From: Acanthaster planci
Taxonomy: Eukaryota > Echinodermata > Asteroidea > Valvatida > Acanthasteridae
Assembly: GCF_001949145.1 (NCBI RefSeq)
Contig: NW_019091381.1
Coordinates: forward strand, 3,310,842-3,371,983
Reading direction: 5' to 3'
DNA length: 61,142 bases
Under the pieces are notes generated by a model, which was given only the letters and a program-made list of their open reading frames with translations, ran no database searches and was not told the origin of the DNA. Shown one piece after another: positions 1 through 12,160 of this stretch; position 1 is the first letter of the stretch; the number at the start of each line of letters is the position of its first letter. The translations under genes were made by a program, and so were the position numbers.

Positions 1-153
1 TGATGCGCATGAAACAGTGAAGCACAGTTGTTGGGCAGCACAAAAGTGCAATCTGATATTCCTGTGAGGGACAGTTGGTGCAGCGCACAACATGACACAG
101 CTGTGCTTCTTTGAGGTGTTTACCAAATGACCCAAAGAGTGACTTCAGCATAG
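1..153. repeat. Dispersed ~150-bp repeat, copy 1
   Basis: The first 153 bases match 21350-21501 in the same orientation with, by my count, six mismatches in 152 positions (about 96 percent). Homology stops at the same point (cagcatag) in both copies and the following DNA is unrelated, so this is a dispersed repeat with a defined right end. Its left end lies outside the window. It sits in an intron of the DDR gene. No coding capacity or tRNA promoter boxes were seen. Family unknown. Confidence 0.8.
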
Positions 154-227
154 GAGGGTTGAACAAATAATACCCCAGCCAACGACAATTTAGGAATGGT
201 TTGGTGAAACTGTTTTCACACCCCCAG

Positions 228-3200
228 TCAAACCCACTGAGAACGTCACCAGCGAGCCCGCGTCCAACCACAGCAGCACCATCGTCGCCATCATGGTGGC
301 CCTCCTCCTCCTGGCTGTCCTCATCTTCGCAGTCTGCCTCTGCCTGTACCGGCGCAAGTACATCAACCTCAAGCACAGCATGCCGGCCGTCTTCTACGAC
401 AAGCAGGCCAACGGCAGCGTGGTCAACAACTCCCGGGGCGTCACCATGCCTAGCCGGCGCATGAACCCCACCTACCAGATCCCCCACCCGGACGACGAGC
501 CACAGTACCACGTCATTGACAACATGCAGGAGAGTGAGGACGGTAAGAAACTAGGACGATTTCAACCACAAGTTCTGATCACCTTTCATTGTTCCGAAAC
601 AGTTCTGTCACTAGAAAAAATACCAACTTCTGCTGAGATGTGAGTGTGGGAGACCCAGGAAACAATCTTTACCCAACGTGTTTCTCTCTCACATTGTACC
701 GTTTATGCTTGAAAATATATCAGCTAAACAAGATGTGTCTTAGTAACAAATCCGATATAGGGGTGGCAAAATATCTTACAAAGTATAAACACAGGACTTC
801 AACCATGTCCCATGTAACCAAACTGTCTGTCTCTGTCTTGGGCATTGCTGTTTGGGTTCTCATTTTCCCAACATTTTTTCTCTCCCCCCCTCCCTAAACA
901 ACCCAGAAAGTACAGGCATCTATGCCGAGCCGGAGACGTCCGGCTCCACCCCCAAGAAGGGCAGCCAGAGCGACCTGTTGGCCCACTACGCCGAGACAGA
1001 CCTGATGGTGACCATCCAGGGGGTGTCAGGCAACACCCTGTACGGCGTGCCCAGCCAGGCCATGGAAAAACTCAACAACAACCGGTCGCCAGTCCCCGAG
1101 TTCCCCAGGGAAAAGCTCAAGTTCTTGGAGCTGCTAGGGGAGGGCATGTTTGGAGAGGTGAGGACATTTCTATGTGAGGACGTGGTTTAATGTGAGGACA
1201 TAATGTTTGTGACGACATACTCTGATGTGAGGATATAATTTTTGTCAGGCCTGCTTCAACACAAGGATAATTCCTTTTAAAGCCACAGATTTTTATCACA
1301 ACAGTAGTTTTCAAGAAAGTTTTCATAATGAGGACTTGTTTCTTTGTGTGGACTTTCCTTGGTCTGATTAAATAGTTTTGTTCGAATATAAGTTTAATCT
1401 AAGTCCAATCACTTTTTGATATTCTTCATCAAATGTTCTGTCATTGTCAGGTGCATCTGTGTGAAGCTGAGGATATTCACGACTATATCCGTAACGGCTT
1501 CCCCTTCCAGAACAAAAACAAAGGGGAGAAGACGTTAGTGGCTGTCAAGATGCTCAGGAAAGACGCCAACAAAAATGCAAGGTACTCCGCCACAAATCCT
1601 GTCCTCTTTTTGAGCCCAGTGATGGCTGTGAATGCAACTCAACCTGTTTTCACAGATCACGTATAGTTAGGCGCTCATTAAGACAATGCTAACTTCTGTT
1701 TGAAACTTAAAGTTCTAAGTAGGTAATCGCAGTGTTTCTCCTTTTAAGAAGGTTTCCAGATCAATTGAGAATGCTTTTGCTATCAAGACGCAGACTTCCT
1801 CTTTTCTCCCTCTCATGCCATTATTGTCAGTTCTGGTAAGAGACTAATTCTCTGCCCCATTCAGCACAACAAGTCAAGTGTTTCTATCTTTTAAATTGGT
1901 TAGTTTTTCAGGAAATGAAGTTACCCATACTTAATTATGAAGTTGGCATTGAAGTAGCAATATAGTCTTCTCCAACATTATATGCAGTAAATTCTCAAAT
2001 ATCCAGAATCTCCTATATTCTTTCACAATATCGCAATCTGTGTGAATCCCAGCAAGATCCGTAAGGTGAGCACCCTCACATCCAATCCATTGGGCTATTG
2101 ACATTTTCTTCCAGTCTGTCCATCCCCATCCCATGACCTTTGACCCTGCCTGTTGATCCCCACCCAGCCACCTGCCGCTCGGCTTCACCTGGTGAAGACA
2201 GGCAGCCTTGGGATCGGTCCCTGGACTCCCCTGGGGAAGACTTGATATGTCAGCAGCCTGATTGATGGGGAACATGTGGTCCAAGGTTTGGCTGAGTCCT
2301 TGTTGAACCTCAACCTGACATTGCAACCGGCCGGGCTGCTCTCCAACTTTTCTTGCACTTTTTCCCACCAAGTTGGCACCCGCCACATTGCTGCCTTTAC
2401 AGACAGGCTGAATTTTGCAAAGCTCAGCAACTGACTGTCCAACACGTACATGTATGTCACAAAGCTGGTCTTAAGATATCTTCAGATCGCATCTGGGGAA
2501 GATTGAGAACTGACTAAAATATATTTCCTGGTCTGCTAGATTTTAGAAGTTATTCAATTTATTTTTGAATCGGGACAGAAAATAACAGTGTAGCAAAGCT
2601 AACAGAGGCACTTGGAAGATTGTAATGTGGCGATAGAAGCTGTTCATGTTTGTTGCGTATTCCGTGGTAGCTTTTTGAACAAGTTCAAGGGAAGATTTAT
2701 CTCTTTTCAAGTATTTGCATTAAGTGTCACTGCAGCTGAATTGGAGGGTAAATCGTGATTGTGTTTTATTTATCAAATAGGGAAACACGACAGTAGTGTC
2801 CCGTAAAAAGAGGTTTGGCGATCTTTGTTGTTCGATGTAGATGGACTATACACAAGAGAGTGCATCATTGATAATTCCAGCATCGATGCGCAGCACTGTG
2901 GGGTGGGAGAGATGCTGTAGAAAATTGAATTCCTTCAACTTGTTGGAACCTGTCCTCCCACTCTCAGTGGAGCAGTTAAGATACTGTCATCAGGAATCTG
3001 GCTTCTAGTATCGGGTTTTAAAATGGGGGGGGGTTTTGACTGTGCCTTGGAGGGGAGCAGCCTCGCAAGTGCCGTCCGCAATTTATCACTGAGGGGCTTC
3101 GGTGAATCAACGTAATTAATTTTAGGAGATGACGAGGGAAGAAGATGGCAAGTATTGTTTTAAGCGGGGGATGCTTTTTTATTTCTCGGGGGGGGGGGTT

Positions 3201-6200
3201 CTGTTTTTCGGCAGTATCAACAATTTGCTGACGAGTCGTTCTGTCAGAGGCGCTCTTAAAGTATCACATTTCCAGCCATTCTTGTAGTTGATTGAATGCA
3301 GTGATAGGCAAAACCAGATCGGTATGACGGTTCAGATGTTTGTGGAGCTATGCCCGCAGAATCTATGCGATGCAGCTGTGCTCATCAAGAAAGACCATAA
3401 CGGCCGACATCAACAGGAGTATTCGAGTGCGTTACATTTTGCACGCTTGTGTTCAACAGCTCCGCTGAAAATGATATATGGAGCACGTGCATATGAAGAG
3501 ACGTGATCTATCCTGGTAGACTTATTTCATGTACTTGCCTTGCTGTGGCCCCCGATATGAACTGAATGTGGCTTCAGCTCCCGCAAATGCCATGGGCCGT
3601 GTGCCAGGAGAGAGAAGGATGCCTCGTTGCCTAGCGACAACATCCTTCGGGGCCGACATACTGTGTACATGCGCTTTACACACACAGGAACTTTCTCCCA
3701 AAAATCTACCTGCCAGGCTGAAAATAGGGATTTGATTCTTACCTTGCCCGCCTGGAGTGTCTTGGTTGCTGTTACTCCCGAATCTAAGGAGGAGAAGCGT
3801 GGCTTAGCGGTCAAGGTTCATGGCAAGCCACTTCACACTTTAAGTGGCTCTCTCCGTCCAGGAGCATAAGTGGGTACCGGCATCGGCGGGGAGCAACCTG
3901 TGATGGGCTGGCTTCCCATCCGGAGGGGAGTACAAGATATACAGTCGATCCATGCCACAGGTGCGAGAGATTGACACTGGCCTCATGGGCAAAAACGACT
4001 TGCTACTCTTAAATCTGTCTACTATCCTTGATTTTTGCCTTGTTTATTTTCTTTGGTGTTCAGGACGGATTTCATGAAGGAGATGAAGATCATGTCCCAA
4101 CTGCGAGATCCCAACATCGTCCGTCTCCTGGCGGCCTGCACAGAGGATGAACCCCTCTGCATGGTGGTGGAGTACATGGAGTTTGGCGACCTCAACCAGT
4201 ACCTGTATGAATCGGAGGCACAGTGGACTGTGGCCCCTACAGGCGCCACCAACATCCGGGTTCTCACGTAAGTATGGGGACAAACTGTTGAAAGAGAAAG
4301 GGGGGTCAATGTTTTCTGGCTCCATCGGTGTTCCAAAAGCTCACAGCTGTTAAAAAATGCTTGCCAAAAGAAAATGAAAATAAACTATGGGTGGTTTCCC
4401 CTGTGCCCTCTGCCCAAGGCACCCGGTACATTTATTTTCACCATTACAGCATGACGTTGCTGTTAGACATGGGTCGTATATGGACTAATTTGAGTCCGTC
4501 CGATGGACCTTTCCCATGAAATATGCAAATTGGACGGGCGCATGCGCGCTACTACCACTGGTTGGCAAGTGCGGCTGTCAACACTGTTGGTAGGGTAGGC
4601 GAGCTGCTAGTAACCATAACCTGGAGCGTTGACGGTCAGTCAAAACCACATTACAGCCTTTGCCCGATACTTGAGCACGCTTTCCTCGAAACTAAGTGAA
4701 GTTTTCAGTGTCCTGAGCTTGGAAAGTAACATTTCCTTGTCTTTAAGTTCGGCACTCATGTCAAACTATACTAGCACAGAAACGGCGATAGTGACGCGAG
4801 AGATGGAGATTTGTTTTGTTACGTCAAAGATTTAAGCAACTTTACCAAACAGCGGTAGTAATGCGCATGCACCTGCCTTATTTGCATATTTCATGGGAAA
4901 GGTCCATTCGTTTGAACAAAGGCAGATGTGGGCAGACAAAATATCTGGAGGAAATGCGAAGGCAGAGATCCCCGCCGCAAAATCTTGTCGATGTTGTCAC
5001 TCTGATTTTTTGTGCTTGTGACATTTAAACTGTGAAAATGTGTTCTCCTGTGATGGCGGTGAAATGTCTGATCGAATGCTGAACATAGCAGAAGGAAATT
5101 CATTGCGCTAGTGCGTTTTGTCAGACACCTTTTTAAAGTATGATTTCATGCCCAGATGTTGCTTGTGATTGGGACAGACAGCTCTTGCAAACCGAGTCCA
5201 AATCCCCATAATTTTGACAGTCATAATCACCAATAAAATTTGCAGCGTGAGGTTTGAAATTCTGAATATACGTGATCCAGAAAAGCCAGCAATCTGATTG
5301 GTCCTCTGTATGCCCCCCCCTTCATTCTTCCAGACTTGGTGCGTTGATATACATGGCCACTCAGATTGCCTCGGGCATGAAGTACCTGGCCTCCCTCAAC
5401 TTCGTCCACCGGGACCTGGCCACGCGCAACTGCCTGATGGGCCAGTGCTTCACGATACGCATCGCTGACTTTGGGATGAGCCGCAACCTGTACTCGGGCA
5501 ACTACTACCGCATCGAGGGGCGGGCCGTGCTGCCCATTCGCTGGATGGCATGGGAGAGCATACTCATGGTAAGGCTCTCAATCAGCCAGTTTTGCCCAGC
5601 TTATTAAAATGTGCTAAGCTTGTATCAGCTGAGAACCAGTGAAGAGCGGCGTATGTATCATGTGGCTTTTTGGCTGGTAACCTGTTTTTCTCAGCAAATA
5701 TTTCTTGTGCTAAGCAAATCACAGCATAAGGTGTTGGAATACCGAACTGGTTCATTGCGCTCTCCTGACGTGATGCCATGGGGCCAGACCACCATCCACC
5801 TGACGACACTGCTACGGGATCTTTAGATAAACTAGAGGGAAAGCAACATATTTAACATGGCATTGAAGAGCGTTAGGGGTATCTTGAGACAGCAAGTCCT
5901 CTACTTCTGTGGTTCAGCAGTGTCTCTGACCTACTTCCCTTCTCTCCCCAGGGTAAGTTCACCAACAAGACAGACGTGTGGGCGTTTGGCGTGACACTGT
6001 GGGAGATCATGACCCTGTGCAAGGAGCAGCCCTACTCCCAGCTGAGGGACGAGGAAGTCATCGAGAATAGCGGCCAGTTCTTTGAGAAGAGCGGCAGCCC
6101 CACTCTGCTGGCTCCGCCCCCACATTGCCCCAAGGTGAGCCGAGAGATTGCTCCGGTCGACTGCATAAATGGTGCTGCGTGGCCTGTTTCTCAGAACCAA

Positions 6201-6524
6201 CTAGAAAAGTAGGAACACTTTGCAAATTTCCACCTGAATGCACACAAACTTCTGCTCATCCTCTCTTGAAAGGATTGCATCATAGTTGAGACAGGTGGCG
6301 TGCAAGTATACCCAGTGTTCTGGACGTTAATCTTTGTAGAGTGCATGGTGTCAGTACGGAATGTTGATGTGCAATGTGTTGTTTTGTTTTCCTTTTTGTA
6401 GGATGTTTACGACGTCATGCTGCGTTGTTGGCGGCGGGAACCCTCAGACAGACCATCCTTCCAGTATCTGTTCACCTTGCTGCAGGCCAAGAACCTGGGC
6501 TATGAGCCGCCGGTACCCGTCTAA
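228..6524 (+). CDS. DDR2-like: Discoidin domain receptor tyrosine kinase, 3' part (transmembrane to stop)
   Basis: Seven coding exons: 228-542, 907-1157, 1451-1581, 4064-4267, 5334-5568, 5952-6134, 6402-6524; all junctions are GT-AG with matching phases, giving 479 residues. The order is a short extracellular stem with two N-glycosylation sequons (NVT, NHS), one transmembrane helix (about 275-351), a juxtamembrane NPTY (464-475), then a full kinase domain: GEGMFGEV P-loop, VAVKML lysine, HRDLATRN catalytic loop, DFG, and the DDR-specific [14 protein letters not shown] activation loop with its three tyrosines, followed by [16 protein letters not shown]. The protein ends YEPPVPV-stop. DDRs are collagen-activated receptor kinases at the plasma membrane. 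The discoidin ectodomain must lie left of base 1. The activation loop excludes Trk/ROR relatives; DDR1 versus DDR2 cannot be decided and an invertebrate gene may predate that split. Confidence 0.95.
1582..4063. other. DDR intron (2.5 kb), mostly unremarkable
   Basis: Intron between the P-loop/lysine exon and the alphaC exon of the DDR kinase. It contains G-rich homopolymers (near 3026 and 3190) and a SINE-like segment near 3785-3925. No exon-like open segment with protein similarity was recognised on either strand. Confidence 0.6.
3785..3925 (+). repeat. Possible SINE (tRNA-type A-box-like start)
   Basis: The segment carries tggcttagcgg (3800-3810), close to the pol III A box TGGCNNAGTGG, and downstream the phrase gtgatgggctggcttccc, which resembles the conserved body of several metazoan SINE families. 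A clear B box was not found and the ends are not defined, so this is only a possible, probably degraded, SINE. Confidence 0.35.
4503..4907. mobile_element. MITE with ~60-bp terminal inverted repeats (DDR intron)
   Basis: The left end (4503-4569) starts atggacctttcccatgaaat. The right end (4841-4907) is its reverse complement with a few differences, including the shared blocks tatgcaaat, gcatgcgc and tactacc. The 405-bp unit has no transposase-like open frame, so it is a non-autonomous terminal-inverted-repeat DNA element inside the DDR intron 4268-5333. A target site duplication is not obvious, so the superfamily is unassigned. Confidence 0.85.
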
Positions 6525-6915
6525 AGGAGAGACTGACTCTCAACTGTCTGAGAACTGCTGCTTGTGAGCGCAGGTGTGAGCCACTGGTACCTGTCCAAGA
6601 CATTATATAAAGTAATCTATACCACCCGAGATAAATCATTGCATTTGAGTGCCAGTGAAAGCCACCGGTACCCACCACAGTCATAGCAGATAAATGGTGG
6701 TAAAAGCAACTGGCGCCCATCTAAAATAATTGCACATTAATGTTGCTTAAAAGCAGTTGCCATCGTAATCAGAAACCATTATATACCAATAGTGGTACAT
6801 GCCACCGGTAACCGTTAAAGGAAGAACCATGGCATGTGAGTGGTAGAGAAAGCCACTAGTACCAACCAAAGAGAGCCATTGCAAATGAATGTTCGTATAA
6901 GCCACCGCTGCTCAG
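6500..6915 (+). repeat. Degenerate ~50-bp tandem repeat over the DDR stop codon and 3' UTR
   Basis: About eight copies of a motif like gccaccggtaccc followed by (t)ctaaag start near 6506, 6580, 6661, 6707, 6752, 6801, 6851 and 6901. The later copies are spaced about 44-50 bp and the first ones about 75-80 bp. Between copies, accat-gcat-tgagtggta-like stretches recur. The first unit contains the last codons and stop of the DDR reading frame. Copies are diverged, so the exact unit and count need a tandem-repeat finder. Confidence 0.6.
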
Positions 6916-7867
6916 CCTCTTTTTGTGGAACAAAAGTTCAGCAGAAATATACAAGACAGCATCATGAAAGATTGTCAAAGCAGCACTATATTGGTAAAAA
7001 CAAAGAAACCAACAAGATATCCAGTACTTGATTGTTTTGAATTGTTCCGAAATATGGAAACGTACAGTAACGTGTGTGGTTTTGTACTGATATGTAGAAT
7101 AATACTGTAAATTTATACAGTTTTGTACGGAGTGAAACTAGACTCGCAAGACATACTATCGAGCGTCAAACTCACGACATTTATACATTTTGATTTTGAT
7201 TTTTGTTTGTGGAGAATTAATACCACATCAGTATCAACGTTTGAAATGAGAAACTCTGTGACCCTGAAAATGTTGAAATTGAGATGCTTATTTGGTGGTT
7301 GGAGCAACTTTCATAGAAATGAATTACTATGTTATGATAATCATATCACCGTGTTACCAAAGTTTGTTTTTTTTTCACTTTGAATGTAAGCTTCTTTTTA
7401 TCTGTTTCGACCATTTCAAAGGATTCAATTTTCCTTCAGAGAGTGGTTTTGTCCCACTTCATCTTTATTTCAGCATGTTCTCAAGTAGACAGGTGACTTA
7501 AGAGCGATGTACACATATGAAAAAAAAAAGTTAATTGTGATATTTGGAGAGATTCTGCCGACAGCAGTCAATTGTAATTTTTGTACCGCCAGGCTATCTG
7601 TATATACGCAAGCATATGGTTTGTTTTTTTATATTCTTCGTGAAGGAGACAAAGAGCTGACGTTCTGTCTCTCTTTGAAGCACTGTGGACAGAAAACAAA
7701 ACTAGTTTTCTCCAAGACTTTTTGTGGAAGAGAAGCCAAGTTTAAAGAAAATGGCCGATTTTTGTTTCAGGTTTCACTGCTCTGGTACATGAAATTGATA
7801 ACCAATTTCTCACTGTGTCTTTTAAAGTAAAAAGCTCATTTTTAGAAGCTAAGACCGGTTTGGCTGT

Positions 7868-7873
7868 AATAAA
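7868..7873 (+). terminator. Candidate polyadenylation signal for DDR
   Basis: An aataaa hexamer about 1.3 kb downstream of the DDR stop, in AT-rich DNA. It is a plausible end for the DDR transcript, but single hexamers occur by chance in this AT-rich region. Confidence 0.35.
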
Positions 7874-8534
7874 ATTTAAAATCCTGAGTGGAAGAATCCC
7901 AGATATTTGGGCAGGGAGGGAGTGACTAACTTCCATATCTCGGTATTGAACACAGCGCTGAAAGAATCTTTTCCCCAAAAATTCATTTGGGATAACAAGT
8001 TTGGACCAGAACGGAGCCCCTCCGTAGAAATATTTGAGAAACATCAAGGATGTAAATTGCTTTCAAATACCTTGCCATGTGTAGACAGACAAGCCCATTC
8101 ATTTCTCAGTTTGTTGAATGCACTCAACTGATCATAACATGCAGCAAGTTTAAGGTTAATAATTACGGTGGTGCTGATTTTTAAAGGAATTATTTTGTAT
8201 GCACAATATTATGCAGTAATTTTTTTTTTAAGTCTGAAAAAAAAAGAAAGAAATTTACACATTTATACACTTCCATCCCCGAATGAAAATCAATTATGGG
8301 TGTATTTGACGGGAGTCATTTTAACGAGTTCCTGGTTCTTCCTCGTGACGACTAAAGCCATCAGCCATTCCCTTACAGTGTTCGTGGTTAAACCGTAGGT
8401 GCATTTATTTTGAATGACTTGCACATTTTGGCATTCCATTACACTTGCCCTAGTCTCAGTATTTCAGTGACCTTCCTGTTCCTAGATCACTGTTCAAACC
8501 ATTCCTCTGTTTCTTAATCGTCCATCTCCAGATA

Positions 8535-8629
8535 TAGAGGGTTTGCATTGCTGCCATCTTGCAGGCCAGCTTTGTCCTCGTAGAACAAAGGAACTTGCCT
8601 TGCAAGATGGCGACCACGCAATGCCTCTA
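8535..8629. mobile_element. Short foldback element, TAGAGG family, copy A
   Basis: The left arm 8535-8569 (tagagggtttgcattgctgc...) and right arm 8595-8629 are imperfect reverse complements sharing tagagg and gccatcttgca. Similar arms occur at 37451-37576 and 46292-46419, which makes this a small MITE family rather than a chance hairpin. The ends TA-TAGAGG...CCTCTA allow a TA target duplication. Confidence 0.75.
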
Positions 8630-8803
8630 ATTGCCTGTACTGATTATGGTTTCTATTATGTGTAAGTACCGGTACCGATTTTTTTTACAGAGGCGAACTA
8701 GTACTAATTTAACTCTGAATTCAATGCACAAATGCCAGAACTTAATGACCTTTGTAGAGAAGACAGCACCCTGAAGGGAGATGGAATTTTTGAATCGGAA
8801 GAA

Positions 8804-9143
8804 TAGAGGGATCCCAATACGACGCTTTTAGCCTCGATCTGCGCACTTCCGTGTTTGAAAACGAGGCTGTATGTGTCAGCTTTGATTCTTAATACGATCA
8901 GTCGATTGAAAGTAAGGAGTCAAGACCCAAAATGCATAAAGGTATGTNACGACAATTGACCGCGAATTAACGTACCTGCGATGGTCGTGTATCTTGTGCA
9001 GTGGGCGTGGTTTAACTGAAGTGGCGTCACAGTTACGAACCGGTAATGTGTCGTCTCCACGGGTGCGTGCGAAGAAGTTCAACACAGAGAGCCTCGGTTT
9101 CGATGCAGATATGGGCAGACGGCGCTAATGTGAAATCCCTCTA
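8804..9143. mobile_element. MITE-like element with TAGAGGGAT ends
   Basis: The left end aatagagggatcccaatac (from 8802) pairs with the right end tgaaatccctctatt (9131-9145) as inverted repeats, and the inner arms share further partial complementarity (cgaggct and gcgc blocks). About 340 bp, no coding capacity. The TAGAGG terminus is shared with the neighbouring foldback at 8535. The ambiguous base at 8948 lies inside. Confidence 0.55.
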
Positions 9144-11802
9144 TTGAATTATCTGGTATTTAAGGTTTACAATTTTTCTGTTCTGAAGTAGTGATTTGTT
9201 TCCCAGCAGTTGTTGATGTCACTGTTCAAGTGAATTGATTGGATTTTGGAAGTTGATGCATTCAAGATTTGAAAAGTCTAAAAAGTGATTGGTCGCTCTG
9301 TAAAGAATATTAATGGACAAATATTCATGTTCACTGTGATTGATTTTTAATTGTTAAATTTGAAAAAAAATAGTATTGCTGTACAGTATTGTTTTAAGAG
9401 TCTTTATGTGTATGCGCAACCAAATGTTCTATTGTTGTTAAATTAGCCAATTGCATGACCATGAGGCAGAAATTAGACTTATCATATCAAAAGTACTGTG
9501 AAGTATGCCGAAACAGTTGAAAGTTCATTTTACCCATGTACGGCTTTGTGGGCTGATGTTCCGCTCAAATGTGCCTAGACGATTTCTGCCCCACGGTACT
9601 GTGAGGTTGGCCTAATTTGTTCCTTGTGTACATGTATATTGGATCTTACGCTCTGTAGCAAGCACAGCTGGTCTGTATTTGTTTTAATATGCTTTTTATC
9701 TGCATTGGAATTTGTGTTTCACCTGTAATCTTATGTTATTTTACGTGAAATTCTTAAAAAGTAAGGTCTGGCACCCAGGCTCCAATTATTCAGAATTGTT
9801 AAGCAGGCAATATTGATGAGATCAAATTGGCAGGGAACCAGTTGCAGGCAAGGCAAACCCCCAACACATTCTGGTTGATAACCTGTATTTGTTAAGCAGA
9901 TAGTTTTCTGTGCTTAGAAACGATCAGTGTGCCTTGTAACTCTTGTAAAGTTGCTTATACCCTGGTCCGGGAAAAGGGCTTTGAGTCTTCCCTGGTGCAC
10001 AAGTCTGACAACTTGTATGGAACTGGAAGCCCAATTATGTTGCTAATCCCCCAAAATGTTTTGCTTTAGCCACCTTCCCCCAAAGTTATGCTTCCTGTAT
10101 CCGGACCTACCCCATTTTGACTGCAAGTTGAATGTGACTTTTTTCCCCCTTAAATAGTGAAAGACTAGCTAGGTACTCACCAGCATGCCATCCTTTGTAT
10201 ATTGCCAGTGACTGGTTCCCACCTGATTTTTGAAGCAGTGCTGAACGATTTCCCACCAACTTTGCTTCTCTTCTGGTGTTTAGGCTGCTTCCAAATCTGT
10301 TGTCTAGAGCTAGGCCTAGGTCTTCACTCCATTAGAAATGCTCAGAGACGCGAAGACAACAGACCTAGCCGTAGCTCTGGAAGCCCGTTTCGGACACGGC
10401 CTTAGTATGTGGTAGTGTCTGAGATGTCATGTGCAGTTCAGTGTCTACTTTAACAGAGTCCACCTCATCGTTGCATTTACAGGTTCACCCCTGTTGGAGT
10501 TCTGTTTTCCCCATCTGTTGGCAGTAGTTGAATATTTTCGCCTCCAGTGCCACCTGGTTTTGTGCCTTTCTGGGAGATAAAGTTCACATTTGTCAGATTT
10601 GAAAAAAACACGTGTATTTGATAATTTTTCTCCCCCACTAGAAATGTTGTGACCTGGGAGTTTCCAAGGGTTGATATTTGACATCTTAAAGTACCAACCA
10701 AAGCTTTAAATGATTTTTTTCTATGTCTGAATGGTAACCCTTTCAGTAACACATATATGACTTAACCATGCAGTACATAGTCTTGAAGACATGACTGCCT
10801 GTTAACCGACTGGGCTCAAGGTCTAAAATTTGACTCGAAATGCCTTTGAGTACTGGAAAATCAATTGTTTCCCCCAGTATGGTATCATGGTCATTACAAT
10901 ATCTAGAATGCAGATGTTCACCTTTGTTGGAGTGCCATTGGAAAGTCGTCATGCTATTACAAGACGTACCACAGAAATGAGGGGAGTTGACTCGGTTTAA
11001 TAAAAGCAAAAGTACCCAGAGGAAATTATAATTTGATTCGTTCTTTATTATTTTGTTCCACATTGTCCGTTATTTTGGTACATTTAATGACTTTATGCAA
11101 GACATACTTTGGAGCAGTCCAACTCCAAAAAATGAGCAGCAGTTGTCCGATTACCCCGCCTTGAACAAGCATTTTGTCGAGAACTGTTTTGAAGACTTTT
11201 CAAAGTCAAATCAGTCTTTACCGAACCCTCATTTTCATTCTTGGAACCTGAATATCCTTCGGTGGGAATTGGTTGATCTACTTGGTTCAAAAATTTGTCT
11301 TGGTTCCCTCCCTACAACCTCTTCACAGTACATGACAACCTCAAAGGCTGAGTTTGTAGAGTCGAGCCCTTAACGATGGAAAACTGACCATTTCTGTCAA
11401 GCAACGGAATTCTCGTACAGTTTGTACTTGGATTACCATCCTCCTGAAAGACAAGAATTCCCTTTGTTTTTGCCTCTGAAACCAATGTTTCTACTTTGCA
11501 ACCGGGTCACCCTACAAATCCGGGGTCCAATTTTTTCCCTGTCCCTGTTACGTCTGGCATATAATTTTTAATGTTTAGTACTCAAATCAAGATTGAATAA
11601 GTACTGCAAATTACCTGCCAAACAAAAATAGTTTGAAATAATTTCAGCGATACATCCCTTGTCAAATATATCAGATGGTACACGCCTCAGGTAACGGGGA
11701 CGGAAAAATGTCACACTTTGGACCCCAAATGTATAGAATGACCCAACTTCACCCTTTGATCTCTACTTAACCCTAACCCCCTGGGCTCTTACACTAGGGA
11801 GC

Positions 11803-12160
11803 ATACTGAACCTCACAAAATCCAACAGATTCATGTACTTGTCTATGTACTTGTATATGCAGGTCACTTTACCAAACCTGATTAACTCCAACAGAATGAG
11901 GCCGTTGGAGTTTGAGTGATATGGTATGGACGGGTCTATGCAGTGTAGGATGACTTGCACTGAACAGAACCAAACCTGACAAAATCAAGCATAGTCCAAC
12001 AATTGGGACAGCAAGCCAGACACTGCACACAATGACCCCTTTGTGTCCCAACTCACACAAAATCCAACAATCTATCGCCCCGGGCTTTTGATACCAAGTC
12101 CGACAAACTTCAACAAGACGTTAATCGGGTATGGTACCAAACCTGCCAAGCAAAGCCTGC
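11803..12160. repeat. Cluster of a recurring accaaacctgacaaaatccaa-like motif
   Basis: Six diverged copies of a roughly 24-bp phrase start near 11803, 11870, 11968, 12048, 12091 and 12134 (examples: cctcacaaaatccaacag, accaaacctgattaactcca, accaaacctgacaaaatcaa). Spacing is 43-98 bp. No similar cluster was seen elsewhere in the window. It is either a decayed tandem repeat or an array of binding sites; nothing in the sequence decides. Confidence 0.45.

Noticed and set aside
3785-3810. A functional tRNA gene at the A-box-like sequence
   Set aside because: No B box and no cloverleaf could be drawn.
10743-11373. Opposing open frames of about 106 codons
   Set aside because: Both strands are open by chance in AT-rich intergenic DNA; no splice context or known motifs.
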